From NCBI GenBank assembly GCA_964602115.1, contig CAZRQN010000009.1, positions 1 to 40,452 on the forward strand: DNA of 40,452 nucleotides, written 5' to 3'. Below the pieces are notes generated by a model. That model ran no database searches, was not told the origin of the DNA, and saw only the letters and a list, made by a program, of their open reading frames with translations. The translations under genes and the position numbers were made by a program. Origin of the DNA: JANOGU01 sp964602115. GTDB lineage: Bacteria; Pseudomonadota; Alphaproteobacteria; Rhodobacterales; Rhodobacteraceae. Positions 22,184 through 31,856 of this stretch are shown one piece after another (within the stretch, counting starts at the first letter, position 1; each line of letters begins with the position of its first letter).

Positions 22184-25100
22184 TTCTTCTCGATATAGAG
22201 GCCGATGCCGCTCTGCCCGCTGCTGTCGAGCGAGCCCTTGGCGGTTATGCCCTTTTTCAGGTCGAGATTGAGGTTGATCCGGCTGTTTCCATCCGGTGCG
22301 ATCTCAACCTCGGAATAGACCCTGTCGTTGATGTAGCGACCGGCCTTCAGTGTCGCGGCACCGGTCTCGTCGGTCTGGATGTCCAGATCGTCAAGCCCGA
22401 AGCCCTTGCGCAGCCGCCCCACGATTCCGTCTCCCCCCCGTCCGGCCAGGGTGGCCACGGCGCTGGCGAGCTGGGCCGCCTGAAAGGCCGAGATCCGGTC
22501 CAGTCCCCTGCCGAACAGAAGCCGCGCCAGAACCTCCTCCTCGGGCAGGCCGGCGGAGGAGCGGAAGGCGACCTCGGGGGCGGAGGCCGGGCCCTCGACG
22601 ATGACCGCCACCTCGCCGCCGTCCACCGAGGTGACCGCAGCCGCGTAAAGCCTGGGATCGAGGTCGCCCTGCAGATCGAGCCGCGCCTCGGTGATCGTCA
22701 GCCGCTTGCCCAGCAGGTCGAGCCTGCCGCGCACCAGCTGGAACGCGCCTTCCGGGGCGACTGCGGCCGTCGTCCCGCCCAGCCGCAGGCTGCCGCCCAT
22801 TTCCATGTCCAGGCCCCTGCCGCGCAGGAAGATGCGGTTCGGCGCCTTGATCTCGACATCGAGCCCATAGACCGGCCCGCCGCTTACCCCGCCGCCTTCG
22901 CCGGCTGGGTCCAGCAACCCCGCCTTCCGACGCGTCTCGCGACTGGCGCCCGGCTCGTTGCGATGGCGCAATTCGGGAAGCGTGGCGGAACCGCCGACGC
23001 CGCTGTCGGGAATGCGCAGTTCCGTCTCCCCCAGCGCCAGAGCCCCGGAGACGAGCGCGCCGCCGTCCATCGGGCCGGTGATGCGCAGGCTGCCGTCGAT
23101 CCTTGTGTCGTAGAGCGACGGATCGCGAAGCCGCAACCGCGTGAGGGTCAGTGACAGGTCGGCGGGCCGTGGCTGGCCGAGGCCCACCGAGCCTGAAACC
23201 CCCACCTCGCCGCCGCCGGAGGCCACGGCCCGCGCCGTGACCTGGGCGCGGCCCGCCGACAGGTTCGCTGCGGCTTCGATATCGGACAAGGCAAAGGGCA
23301 GGTCCGGATCGGAAAGCCGCCCGCCGGAAAGCCCCACCGTTCCCGTCAGCGAGGCCAGCGCCAGCGGACCGGAAAGGCGCAGGTCGAAACGGGTGCCACC
23401 CGAGAGCACGCGGGCGCCAAGGAACGGGTTGGCCAGGGCGGCCTGGGCGGAACCAGAAATCGCCAGCGCCGCCTGCTGCCCGTCGCGCGACACATCCCCC
23501 GCGATCTTGGCGGCGATCTGGCCCGGGCCGAGGATCCGCAGATCGACACCGAAAGCGGACGGCCCCTCGCGCAGCGATCCCGACAGGGTCAGCGGGCCGG
23601 GAAAGGCCGGAACCAGCAGGGCGAGATTGCCCAGCCGCCCTTCGACGGCGACATCGCCTCCGCTGCCCGAGGCCGTGCCGGTCGCGTTGAGGCGCAACTG
23701 CGGATTGCTCAGCCGCGCGGCGCGGATCGACAGACCTTCGGGCGTGCGGTGGAATGCGCCGGACAGCGCCGTCGTCCCCGACAGGAGGCGATCGACCTCG
23801 GGGATGCCGGTCCCGAGCCGCTCGCCGGTGGCTTCCAGCGCAAGCTCTTCGCTTCCGGCCGGCCCGGTCACGCGGGCCTCGACCTGCGTTCCGCCTCGGA
23901 GACCGTTGCCCAAGACGGACAGGTCGGGAAGCGCCGCGACGATCCGCAGGTCGCGCGTCTCTCCAAGCCGTCCGGTGACGGCAATCCGGGCCGATGGCCC
24001 CTCCAGCCTTGCGGAATCGAAAACGACGCCGCCGGGATCAAGGCGCGCGGCAAGGTCCAGATTCACCGTGCCGCGCAGCAGGCCATCGACAGAGGGCTGG
24101 CCGATGGCGATTTCGGTCGCCGTCCCGTCGAGACGCAGGTGCCCGTCAGCCGGAAGGCCCTGAAACGATGCGCGGGCGGAAATCGCGCCGCGATAGGCCC
24201 CGCCAAGCGCAGCCAGATCGGTGAGGTCGAGCGTGGCGGAAAGATCGCTGCCGGCGCCGGCAATCCGCCCCTCGGCCGTGACCTGACCCGTGCCGGCCTT
24301 GGCGCTCAACTCGCGCAGAAGAAGCCCCTCGGCGTCCCGCCGGGCAGAGAGCCGAATGGCGGAAGCGCCGCGCAGGAAACGGTCGGTCTCCTCCTGGCCG
24401 AGGCGCAGATCCTGCGCCGCAACCTCTGCGGCGAGATCGAAGTCGCCGCCCAGCGGGCTGCCTTCGCCGGAAACCCCGGCCCGCAGGCCGCCAGAGAGTG
24501 GCCGGCCCGCCATCCCTGCAAAGCGCGCCAGGTCCGGCACCGTCACCTCGCCCGAACCCGCCAGGCGGAAACCGGTGGACAGACCCCGGACCGTTCCGCT
24601 GGCCGCCAGCGCGAAGGCGTCGCCCGAGGCCTCGACAACCCCGAGGCGCAAGAGCCCGCTGCCCTCTGCCCAGGACATGACGGCGCGCGCCGCCAGCCGC
24701 TCGCCCAGGGCCGATGCCAGGGCCGGGTCTTCCGGCGCGAGGCCCTGCGCCGACAGCCGCACCGTGCCGCCGACGACCGGACGACCGGCCTGCGGGCGGC
24801 CGATGCGGCCCGAGCCGTCAAGTGTCATCTCGCCGATCCGCAACCCCGGCCGGGCGAATCCCTTGACGGAGACGGCGGCGGTCCAGCCTTCGCCGGCGGC
24901 GCGGTCATAGGAGATGCGCGCCTTTGCGCTGTCCACCCGCAGGGGCTCCCCATAGGCGGGCAGCAGGACCGGCGCGCCCGACGGATCGGCAAGGACCAGA
25001 TCAAGGGCCAGCGCTTCGGGAAGCCCGTCGCCGGCCAGCGCAAGCCGTCCGCCGAGCTCCATCGCCCTGGCATTGAGGCTGAGCGAGTCCACGGTCAGCC

Positions 25101-26001
25101 GCCCGTCCGCCGCCCGTGTCCCGCGCGCCTTCAGGTTCAGCGCGTCACCAAAGAACGCCGCATAGTCCGGCAGGAACAGCGGCGCGATGTCGCCGGCAAG
25201 GTCGGCGGAAAATGCGGTCGCGGCATTGGCCGCTGCCTGCAGTCGCAACCCGCCGGCCAGACGCTCGACCCCATCCGTGGCGAGGTTGACCTCGGCAGCG
25301 AAATCCGACAGCGGGCCGGAGCCAGCCAGGGCAAGCCGCGTTGCCGGTCGCCCCGGAACCCCGAGCAGACTGGCGGCGATCCCCCCCGCGCCCTCTTCGG
25401 CCTTGAGATCGATCAGAAGCTGGCTGCTGGAATTGGCATAGCCTGCCGTCAGCGCGACCCGTCCCGCCGGTCCGGCATCGGTGCGCTCGATCAGCAGCGC
25501 CGCCCGGCCTTCGCCGCCGGACAGCGACAGCGAGGCTTCGAGCCTTCCGCTCATCGCAGTGCCGAGAACCTCGGGGCCGAGCACGATGTCCGGCGCCGCA
25601 AGCTTGCCGATGCTGACCGAGACCGGCAATTCCGGCAGCGCGAAACCGGAGGCCTCGGGGGCGGGAAGGGCGCTTTCCTCGCCCGCCGGCAGGCGGGCGA
25701 CCACCACGCGCTTTGCCGTCAGCGCATTGACCTCCAGCGCGCCGGAAAACAGCGCCGAGCGGGTCCAGTCGAGCGTCACGCCCTCCAGCGTCAGCCAGAC
25801 GCCCCCGCCATCCGCGATGGTCAGCCGGTCGAGGCTTGCCTGCGACGAAAGGGCACCCCGGAACCCCTCGACCCGCACCTCGCGGCCGGCGGAGGAGAGA
25901 TTGTCCTCAAGAAACGCCTCCAGCACCCCGCGGTCGTCGGCCCGGGCCGGCGCCGCAAACGTGACCGCGAGAACGAGAACAAGGAAGGCGCGCCACCGCA
26001 T
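22177..26001 (-). CDS. tamB: Translocation and assembly module subunit TamB
   Basis: A 1,274-residue periplasm-spanning protein of the AsmA/TamB lipid-transfer-like group. It has an N-terminal signal anchor (MRWRAFLVLVLAVTFAAPARA), then over 1,000 residues of short repeated beta-strands typical of the beta-taco groove. The C-terminal DUF490 domain includes LRLGGTTAAVAPEGAFQLVRG, RLTITEARLDLQGDLDPRLY, ARLLFGRGLDRISAFQAAQLASAVA and the final SGIGLYIEKNY. TamB works with TamA in inserting some outer-membrane proteins and, in newer work, in moving phospholipids to the outer membrane. Its start overlaps the tamA stop by one base (TGATG at 26001), so the pair is translationally coupled. The length is typical for alphaproteobacteria. 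Confidence 0.96.
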   Translation of the reverse strand: MRWRAFLVLVLAVTFAAPARADDRGVLEAFLEDNLSSAGREVRVEGFRGALSSQASLDRLTIADGGGVWLTLEGVTLDWTRSALFSGALEVNALTAKRVVVARLPAGEESALPAPEASGFALPELPVSVSIGKLAAPDIVLGPEVLGTAMSGRLEASLSLSGGEGRAALLIERTDAGPAGRVALTAGYANSSSQLLIDLKAEEGAGGIAASLLGVPGRPATRLALAGSGPLSDFAAEVNLATDGVERLAGGLRLQAAANAATAFSADLAGDIAPLFLPDYAAFFGDALNLKARGTRAADGRLTVDSLSLNARAMELGGRLALAGDGLPEALALDLVLADPSGAPVLLPAYGEPLRVDSAKARISYDRAAGEGWTAAVSVKGFARPGLRIGEMTLDGSGRIGRPQAGRPVVGGTVRLSAQGLAPEDPALASALGERLAARAVMSWAEGSGLLRLGVVEASGDAFALAASGTVRGLSTGFRLAGSGEVTVPDLARFAGMAGRPLSGGLRAGVSGEGSPLGGDFDLAAEVAAQDLRLGQEETDRFLRGASAIRLSARRDAEGLLLRELSAKAGTGQVTAEGRIAGAGSDLSATLDLTDLAALGGAYRGAISARASFQGLPADGHLRLDGTATEIAIGQPSVDGLLRGTVNLDLAARLDPGGVVFDSARLEGPSARIAVTGRLGETRDLRIVAALPDLSVLGNGLRGGTQVEARVTGPAGSEELALEATGERLGTGIPEVDRLLSGTTALSGAFHRTPEGLSIRAARLSNPQLRLNATGTASGSGGDVAVEGRLGNLALLVPAFPGPLTLSGSLREGPSAFGVDLRILGPGQIAAKIAGDVSRDGQQAALAISGSAQAALANPFLGARVLSGGTRFDLRLSGPLALASLTGTVGLSGGRLSDPDLPFALSDIEAAANLSAGRAQVTARAVASGGGEVGVSGSVGLGQPRPADLSLTLTRLRLRDPSLYDTRIDGSLRITGPMDGGALVSGALALGETELRIPDSGVGGSATLPELRHRNEPGASRETRRKAGLLDPAGEGGGVSGGPVYGLDVEIKAPNRIFLRGRGLDMEMGGSLRLGGTTAAVAPEGAFQLVRGRLDLLGKRLTITEARLDLQGDLDPRLYAAAVTSVDGGEVAVIVEGPASAPEVAFRSSAGLPEEEVLARLLFGRGLDRISAFQAAQLASAVATLAGRGGDGIVGRLRKGFGLDDLDIQTDETGAATLKAGRYINDRVYSEVEIAPDGNSRINLNLDLKKGITAKGSLDSSGQSGIGLYIEKNY

Positions 26002-27821
26002 CAGAAAGCCTGCCCGATGCCGACATAGACCTGCACGCCCTTTCCGGTCCGGCCTCCGATCGGTGCGGCGACATCCAGCCGGACGGGGCCGAAGCCGGTG
26101 TCGTAGCGCAACCCCACGCCCGCTCCCGCGTGCCAGTCCGAGCTGCCCGCGAGGTCGAGGACCGATATCCGTCCGTAGTCAGCAAAGACCGCGCCACCCC
26201 AGCCCTTGGCAAACCGGGCGCGGATCTCGGCCGAAGCGCCGAGGAACAGCGTGCCGCCGATGTCGCTGTCGCCGCGCAGCATCGGGATGCCCAGCGATTG
26301 ATAGGGCTGCCCGCGCACAGTGCCGCCGCCGCCGGAGAAGAAGAGGAACTCGCGCGGCGTGTCGATCAGCGAGGACCCGGTCACGGCGCCGGCTTGCAGC
26401 CTTCCGGCCAGCGTCATCCGGTCGCCGCTGCCGAAACTGCGATAGAGGCGCACATCCGCCGTGGAGCGTATCCCTGATCCGGTCGTGTCGAAGCCGAGGA
26501 AGGGGCGGACCTCGGCCTTCAGGTAGCGGCCCTTTCGCGGGTCTAGCCGGTTGTCGCGGTCGTCGTAGGTCAGGCCCAGCGGCAGCGACAGGCTGCGGTA
26601 GGTGATCGTGCCGACGTCGTCCGTCACGCGGGCGGTCTGATAGTCCAGCCCGATCGTCCAGGTGGCCCGCTCGGTCACCCAGTTGGTGAAGTGCAGGCCA
26701 AGGCTGGTGAAGTCGGACCGATAGTCGCGTTCATCCAGCCGCCCGAAACTCAGGTCGATCGCGGCGGTGGTGTCGGCGCGCAGCGTTGCGGGGCGTTCCA
26801 GCGAAACGCCGATCAAATAGTCCGTTCCGCTCGACTGCGCCCCGATCTGCCGCATCTCGCCCGACAGTGTCAGCCGTTCAGCCCCTCCGAACAGGTTGCG
26901 ATGCATCCACGAGCCGCGCAGCAGCGCGCCGTCGAGGCTGGAGAGCTCGCCGCCGAGGCTGTAGCGGCGCGGCTTCTGTTCGGCGAGCGCGGCGGTGATG
27001 CCGATCCGGTCCGGCGGCGTGATCGCCTCGTCCTCCGCAACGCTGACCGAGGCGAAGACTCCGGTGCGCCGCAGTCTGTCGGTCACCCGGGCCAGAACGC
27101 GGGGGCTGAACTGCGATCCTTCGGGATAGCCGGCGATGGCGCGGATTCGTTCCTCCCGCATCCGCTGTGCGCCCACGATATGCAGCGGTCCGAAGCGCAG
27201 GGCAGGCCCGGGATCGACGGTGACCGCCACGTCCAGCCTGGCGGCGGCGTGATCGGCCACCACATCCTGGGCTACGACCTCGGCCTTGGCGTGAGAACGG
27301 TCGCGCCATCCGTCCACCGCAGCCTGGGTCGCCTCCAGGATCACGCCGGAATAGGCCGGCGCGCCCGTCCGGAAAGTCTCGGGAAGGACGGTCTTCGGGG
27401 CCAGGGGTGCCACCGACGCCGTGCCAAGCGAAAAACGCGGGCCGGGCTCGACGATGACCTCGACCTGACGAACACTGGCCGGCGATTCCAGCGGCGGAAT
27501 GTCGGCAACTTCGCGTCCATCCAGGCGGATATGGATGACGCCCGAGTAATGGCCCCCGGCATAAAGCGCCGCGAGAATGCGCGCGTAGTCGGCCCTGGCA
27601 GCGGCGAGCACGTCCTGCGCGGCGGGTTTTTTCGCGCCGCGAAGATCGACAAGGGCCGACGCGGCGCGCAGCGCGTCACGCAGTTCGTCCGAGCCGCCGG
27701 GAACACGGAACTTGAGACCGTCCCATGCGATGGCAGGAGATGCGGCAGAAAGGGAAAGGGCCAGTGCAAGCACTGCCCAGACCGCCATTCCCCTAGTGTT
27801 GATCCAGCCCGCGCCGCCCAT
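26001..27821 (-). CDS. tamA: Outer-membrane Omp85-family protein TamA
   Basis: A 606-residue outer-membrane barrel of the Omp85/BamA superfamily. The signal peptide (AVWAVLALALSLSAASPAIA) is followed by POTRA-type domains (about 35-270; for example GPALRFGPLHIVGAQRMREERIRAIAGYPEGSQF). The 16-strand barrel contains the loop-6 signature GGGGTVRGQPYQSLG and ends with a terminal aromatic residue (GIGQAF), the Bam recognition signal. TamA acts with TamB, encoded next. Two starts are possible: 27821 as given, which adds a short Arg-containing segment, or the ATG at 27788 directly before the hydrophobic core; neither has a clear ribosome site. The gene is upstream of tamB, the usual order, and the pair is probably one transcript. 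Confidence 0.93.
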   Translation of the reverse strand: MGGAGWINTRGMAVWAVLALALSLSAASPAIAWDGLKFRVPGGSDELRDALRAASALVDLRGAKKPAAQDVLAAARADYARILAALYAGGHYSGVIHIRLDGREVADIPPLESPASVRQVEVIVEPGPRFSLGTASVAPLAPKTVLPETFRTGAPAYSGVILEATQAAVDGWRDRSHAKAEVVAQDVVADHAAARLDVAVTVDPGPALRFGPLHIVGAQRMREERIRAIAGYPEGSQFSPRVLARVTDRLRRTGVFASVSVAEDEAITPPDRIGITAALAEQKPRRYSLGGELSSLDGALLRGSWMHRNLFGGAERLTLSGEMRQIGAQSSGTDYLIGVSLERPATLRADTTAAIDLSFGRLDERDYRSDFTSLGLHFTNWVTERATWTIGLDYQTARVTDDVGTITYRSLSLPLGLTYDDRDNRLDPRKGRYLKAEVRPFLGFDTTGSGIRSTADVRLYRSFGSGDRMTLAGRLQAGAVTGSSLIDTPREFLFFSGGGGTVRGQPYQSLGIPMLRGDSDIGGTLFLGASAEIRARFAKGWGGAVFADYGRISVLDLAGSSDWHAGAGVGLRYDTGFGPVRLDVAAPIGGRTGKGVQVYVGIGQAF

Positions 27822-27898
27822 TGCGGCAACTATCGCAGGTGGGTCGAGGCTTCACAATCCGGTGGCTCGGGCGGGCGGCGCCCGGTCGCCGAAGCCCG

Positions 27899-29182
27899 TC
27901 ACTGCGCCGCCATCTCCCGCGGCTCGCGCGGACCGCCGAGCAGGCGGTCGGTCACGTCCGACAGTGCCAGCGCAGCAGCGCCATGCGCCCAGAGGAGATC
28001 GCCCCAGGCATGGATCTCGATCGGCGTTCTCGGGCGGCCGGTGGCGATGACATGGTTCGCCATCTCGGCCAGGGTGTCATCGGCATAGAGATAGTCATAG
28101 CGCATCCGCTCGCCGGACAGGATGATCAGCGCCGGGTCGAAGAAATTCACCACATTGGACAGACCGACCGCCAGATACCGCCCTGCGCGGCGAAAGATCG
28201 AGCGGGCGGCGGGGTTTCCTGCCTTGGCATGGTCGAACAGGCTTTCCAGCAGCACCTGGATCGGCTGGCCGTCCTTGTTGGTCCAGTTCAGCGCCGTCGT
28301 CGCCTCGCGCGCGAGGGCGTAGTCGGCGACATAGGCCTCCAGGCAGCCGCGCTGTCCGCAGCGGCACAGCGCGCCGTCGATCTGCACCTTGGTATGCCCA
28401 AGTTCCAGCCCGACGCCCATCGCCCCGCGATAGAGCCGGTGGTTGATCACCAGGCCCATGCCGACGCCATGCTCGATCGTCACCACGGCGAAATCCGACA
28501 GCGCCCGCCCGCGCCCGAACCAGAGTTCCGCCATGGCGACGAGATTGGCGTCGTTATCGACGCTGACCGGCAGTCCCAGCCGCGTTGCGGCGGCGGCGGC
28601 CAGCGGTACCCCGCGCTCTGTCAGGGTCGAGGACCAGAAGACCACGCCGCCGGCACAATCGACGAACCCCGGCAGGCCAAGACCCACGGCCGCCAGCTCG
28701 CTGCGCGCAAGCCCCGCCTTGGCGGTGACATCGGTCACCAGCCGGTCGATGGCGTCGAGCATCTCGGCCAGACTCATCGGTACCGGCCGCCGTGGCACCA
28801 CATGGTCGGCCAGAAGCCCGCCGGCAAAGTCGAAGACCACCGCCGAATGCTCGCGGTCGCCGAGTTTCAGTCCGACGACCCGCTGCGCCTCGGCCCGAAC
28901 GCCAAGGGCCACCGCCGGACGCCCGCGCCCGGCGTCGCCCTCGCGACGCGAAGTCACTTCCTCAATCATGCCCCCTTCGATAAGCTCCTGGACGGAGGTG
29001 GTGACCGAGGCCGGGCTGACCGCCAGGGTCCGGGCGAGTTGAACCCGCGAGATCGTGCCGGCGGTGCGGATGCTTTCAAAGACCTGCTGGCGAAGGGGAC
29101 GCTGGCTTTCTGCCAGCGGTGGAATGCGTGGCCCGCAACCCTGACCTTCCGGCCCCTCACTATCGCGGTGGCGTACCGCCAT
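27899..29182 (-). CDS. ROK family transcriptional regulator, xylose-operon repressor (XylR-like)
   Basis: A 427-residue DNA-binding protein. The N-terminal winged helix-turn-helix lies at about 31-75 (ISRVQLARTLAVSPASVTTSV), and the linker GRGRP (85-89) is typical of NagC/XylR regulators. It is followed by the ROK sugar-kinase-like fold with VDNDANLVAMAELWFG and the zinc site CRCGQRGCLEAY. Such proteins bind the sugar or its product and leave the operator. It is divergent from xylF across 218 bp, which is the classical place for a local repressor, so xylose-dependent control is the likely role. The start at 29182 is chosen by GGAGGGCGAAG upstream; a longer open frame (to 29332) would extend into the control region, with AT-rich codons unlike a coding sequence here. 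Confidence 0.9.
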   Translation of the reverse strand: MAVRHRDSEGPEGQGCGPRIPPLAESQRPLRQQVFESIRTAGTISRVQLARTLAVSPASVTTSVQELIEGGMIEEVTSRREGDAGRGRPAVALGVRAEAQRVVGLKLGDREHSAVVFDFAGGLLADHVVPRRPVPMSLAEMLDAIDRLVTDVTAKAGLARSELAAVGLGLPGFVDCAGGVVFWSSTLTERGVPLAAAAATRLGLPVSVDNDANLVAMAELWFGRGRALSDFAVVTIEHGVGMGLVINHRLYRGAMGVGLELGHTKVQIDGALCRCGQRGCLEAYVADYALAREATTALNWTNKDGQPIQVLLESLFDHAKAGNPAARSIFRRAGRYLAVGLSNVVNFFDPALIILSGERMRYDYLYADDTLAEMANHVIATGRPRTPIEIHAWGDLLWAHGAAALALSDVTDRLLGGPREPREMAAQ

Positions 29183-29303
29183 AATTTCTTCGCCCTCCGA
29201 ACTAAAAAACCGACAAGTGATTCGCACAGTGCCCGAATTCCACCCACGGACACGAAAAACATGCATCCCTGGCGTAGCGGACCCAGTCTGGAACGCAATT
29301 TTA

Positions 29304-29335
29304 AATTTGACAACTGAAATTATTCCGGGCAATCT
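29304..29335 (+). promoter_or_regulatory. Candidate xylF promoter with overlapping operator-like repeat
   Basis: TTGACA (29307-29312), a 17-bp spacer and CAATCT (29330-29335) lie 66 bp before the xylF start. AATTT-N8-AAATT (29304-29308 and 29317-29321) covers the -35 box and is in the most AT-rich part of the area. A ROK regulator bound here would block polymerase. Placement and base composition support it; the exact operator is inference. Confidence 0.45.
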
Positions 29336-29400
29336 GTCCGCGTTACGGCACCTGCCGGACCGGCCCTTGGGAGGGGCTGAAAAAACAGGGAGAACTACGC

Positions 29401-30426
29401 ATGCGCACTGCCATTCTGGCCGCCGTCGCCGCGACGGTCGGTTTCTCTTCTGCGGCTCTCGCTGCCGGGCCGACCGTCTGCGTCAGCTGGTCCAACTTCC
29501 AGGAAGAGCGTTGGAAAACCGACGAGGCCGCGATCAAGGGCGCGCTGGATGCGGCGGGCGCCGCCTATGCCTCGGCCGACGCGCAGGGCTCGGCCTCCAA
29601 GCAGCTCACCGATGTCGAGGCGCTGATCGCCCAGGGCTGCAACGCGCTCATCATCCTCGCGATGGACAAGGACGCCATCGGGCCGGCCGTTGACGCCGCC
29701 GCCGCCGAAGGCATCCCGGTCGTCGGCTACGACCGCCTGATCGAGGACTCGCGCGCCTTCTACCTGACCTTCGACAACAAGGGCGTGGGCAGGATCATCG
29801 CCGAGACCGTGTTCGCCCAGGTTCCGGAAGGCAACTATGCCATCATCAAGGGCGACCCCGGCGACCCGAACGCCGCCTTCCTGCGTGAAGGCATGGAAGA
29901 GGTGATCGGCCAGGCGGTCAAGGACGGCAAGATCACCATCGTCGGCGAGGCCTTCTCCGAAGGCTGGAAGCCCGACAACGCCCAGGCCAACATGGAACAG
30001 ATCCTGACCTCGGCCAACAACGACGTCGATGCGGTTCTGGCCGAGAACGACGGCATGGCCGGCGGCGCCATCGCGGCGCTCTCCGCCCAGGGCCTGAACA
30101 TTCCGATCGGCGGCCAGGACGGCGACCTCGCGGCGCTGAACCGCGTGGCCCGCGGCACCCAGACCGTCTCGGTGTGGAAGAACTCGCGTGACCTCGGCAA
30201 GGCCGCCGGCGAAATCGCTGTCGCCCTGGCCAGCGGCACGGCGCTGGACGCCATCCCGGGTGCGGTGAAGTGGTCCGGTGGCGAGAAAGGCGTCGAGATG
30301 AACGCCATGTTCCTGTCGCCGACCCCGATCACCAAGGACACGCTGAACCTGGCGATCGACGCCGGCCAGATCTCGAAAGAGCAGGCCTGCGAAGGTGCCA
30401 TGGAAGGCGTGGCCGCCTGCCAGTAA
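29401..30426 (+). CDS. xylF: D-xylose ABC transporter, periplasmic substrate-binding protein
   Basis: A 341-residue periplasmic binding protein that captures xylose for the XylGH transporter. The signal peptide is visible (MRTAILAAVAATVGFSSAALA) and is followed by a type I sugar-binding fold. The family shows VSWSNFQEERWKTDEAAIKGAL at the start, then QGSASKQLTDVEALIAQGCNALIILAMD, the conserved VGYDRLIEDSRAFYLTFDNKGVG, and GQDGDLAALNRVARGTQTVSVWKN. A good site (GGGAGA) precedes the ATG. It is the first gene of a plus-strand run of six, controlled from the interval shared with the ROK gene. A strong hairpin follows, expected to raise the level of this gene's message over the permease genes. Confidence 0.96.
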   Translation: MRTAILAAVAATVGFSSAALAAGPTVCVSWSNFQEERWKTDEAAIKGALDAAGAAYASADAQGSASKQLTDVEALIAQGCNALIILAMDKDAIGPAVDAAAAEGIPVVGYDRLIEDSRAFYLTFDNKGVGRIIAETVFAQVPEGNYAIIKGDPGDPNAAFLREGMEEVIGQAVKDGKITIVGEAFSEGWKPDNAQANMEQILTSANNDVDAVLAENDGMAGGAIAALSAQGLNIPIGGQDGDLAALNRVARGTQTVSVWKNSRDLGKAAGEIAVALASGTALDAIPGAVKWSGGEKGVEMNAMFLSPTPITKDTLNLAIDAGQISKEQACEGAMEGVAACQ

Positions 30427-30439
30427 GCTGAGCCTCATC

Positions 30440-30463
30440 GCGCCGACCCGAACGGGTCGGCGC
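30440..30463 (+). terminator. Hairpin between xylF and xylH
   Basis: A perfect 10-bp stem GCGCCGACCC/GGGTCGGCGC with a GAAC loop lies 13 nt after the xylF stop. No U-run follows, so it is more likely an mRNA-stabilising or partly attenuating structure than a full stop. Such hairpins after binding-protein genes let the cell make more binding protein than permease. Confidence 0.65.
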
Positions 30464-30534
30464 ATCCCGTCTTGCTGCGCCTGACGCGGCACGGCGTCGC
30501 ATTCCTCAACGCGCCCTTGATCGAGGAGACAGGA

Positions 30535-31845
30535 ATGTCCCAGCAGACAACCAATGTGGACCCCAATGCCGGCGCCGTGTCGCGCTTCCTGCGGGCCACT
30601 GAAATCGACACGCGCCTTCTCGGCATGATCGGCGCCATGGTCCTCATCTGGATCGGTTTTCACCTCTACGGTGTGATCGGCAAGGGCGAGGGTAACTTCC
30701 TGACCGCCCGCAACCTGTGGAACCTGACGGTGCAGACCTCTTCGGTCGGCATCATGGCCTGCGGGATGGTGCTCGTCATCATCACCCGCCACATCGACCT
30801 GTCGGTGGGCTCGGTTCTCGGCTTCACCGCCATGATCATGGGCATGTTCCAGGTCGAGTGGTGGCCGCAGGTCGTGGGCCTCGGCAGCTGGACGATCGTC
30901 GTCTTCACCGTGATCCTCGGCCTCGCCCTTGGCACGCTGATCGGCGCCTTCCACGGCTGGCTCGTGGCCTATCGCGGCATTCCGGCCTTCATCGTCACCC
31001 TGGGTGGCCTGCTGGTCTGGCGCGGCGCCGCCTTCCTCGTCGCCCGCGGCCGCACCATCTCGCCGGTGGACGACAACTTCGCCCTGCTTGGCGGCGGACC
31101 CTACGGCACGATCGGCGCCATGGGTTCATGGATCGCCGGGGCCGTCGGCTGCGCCGCCGTGATCTGGCTGATCTTCGCGGGACGCAGGAACCGCGAGAAG
31201 CACGGGTTCCCGCAGCGGCCGATGTGGGCAGAGTACTTCCTCGTCGTCCTTGGCTGCGGCCTCTGCCTCGGCGCGACGCTGGTCGTGAATTCCTACACCT
31301 GGCCCAAGGGCATCGTCGATGACTTCGCCAAGGCCAACAACATCACCGTCCCGCCCGAGGGCCTGAGCATCAGCTACGGCTTCGCTATCCCGGTGCTGCT
31401 GCTGCTCGCGGTTGTCATCGTCATGACGGTGCTGATGGGGCGTACCCGCTTCGGGCGCTATGTCTATGCCATCGGCGGCAACCCCGATGCGGCGCTTCTG
31501 GCCGGTATCAACGTCAAGTGGATGACGGTGAAGATCTTCGCCCTCATGGGCTTCCTCACCGGCCTTTCCGCAGTCGTGGCCTCCGCCCGCCTCAACTCGG
31601 CCACCAACGCGCTGGGCGAGCTCGACGAGCTCTATACCATCGCGGCGGCGGTGATCGGCGGCACCTCGCTCGCCGGCGGTGTCGGCACGATCTACGGCGC
31701 AGTGCTCGGCGCGCTCGTGATGCAGTCGCTGCGCTCGGGAATGGTGCTCATCGGCTTCGACGCGGCGATCCAGAACATCGTCGTCGGTATTGTCCTGGTG
31801 CTCGCCGTCTATGTTGACACGCTCTACCGCAAGAACGTGAAGTGA
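30535..31845 (+). CDS. xylH: D-xylose ABC transporter, permease
   Basis: An inner-membrane permease of 436 residues with about ten hydrophobic segments, belonging to the sugar type (BPD_transp_2) permeases. The conserved region SSVGIMACGMVLVIITRHIDLSVGSVLGF is the permease signature, and FHGWLVAYRGIPAFIVTLGGLLVWRGAAFLV is another family block. A larger hydrophilic segment lies near the middle. AIGGNPDAALLAGINVKWM and GGTSLAGGVGTIYGAVLGALVMQSLRSGM form the C-terminal half. The ATG at 30535 follows GAGGAG at good spacing, and the frame's earlier start (30472) is inside the untranslated part. It works with XylF and XylG to import xylose at the cost of ATP. xylG follows after 11 nt. Confidence 0.95.
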   Translation: MSQQTTNVDPNAGAVSRFLRATEIDTRLLGMIGAMVLIWIGFHLYGVIGKGEGNFLTARNLWNLTVQTSSVGIMACGMVLVIITRHIDLSVGSVLGFTAMIMGMFQVEWWPQVVGLGSWTIVVFTVILGLALGTLIGAFHGWLVAYRGIPAFIVTLGGLLVWRGAAFLVARGRTISPVDDNFALLGGGPYGTIGAMGSWIAGAVGCAAVIWLIFAGRRNREKHGFPQRPMWAEYFLVVLGCGLCLGATLVVNSYTWPKGIVDDFAKANNITVPPEGLSISYGFAIPVLLLLAVVIVMTVLMGRTRFGRYVYAIGGNPDAALLAGINVKWMTVKIFALMGFLTGLSAVVASARLNSATNALGELDELYTIAAAVIGGTSLAGGVGTIYGAVLGALVMQSLRSGMVLIGFDAAIQNIVVGIVLVLAVYVDTLYRKNVK

Positions 31846-31856
31846 GGGAGGACGCC

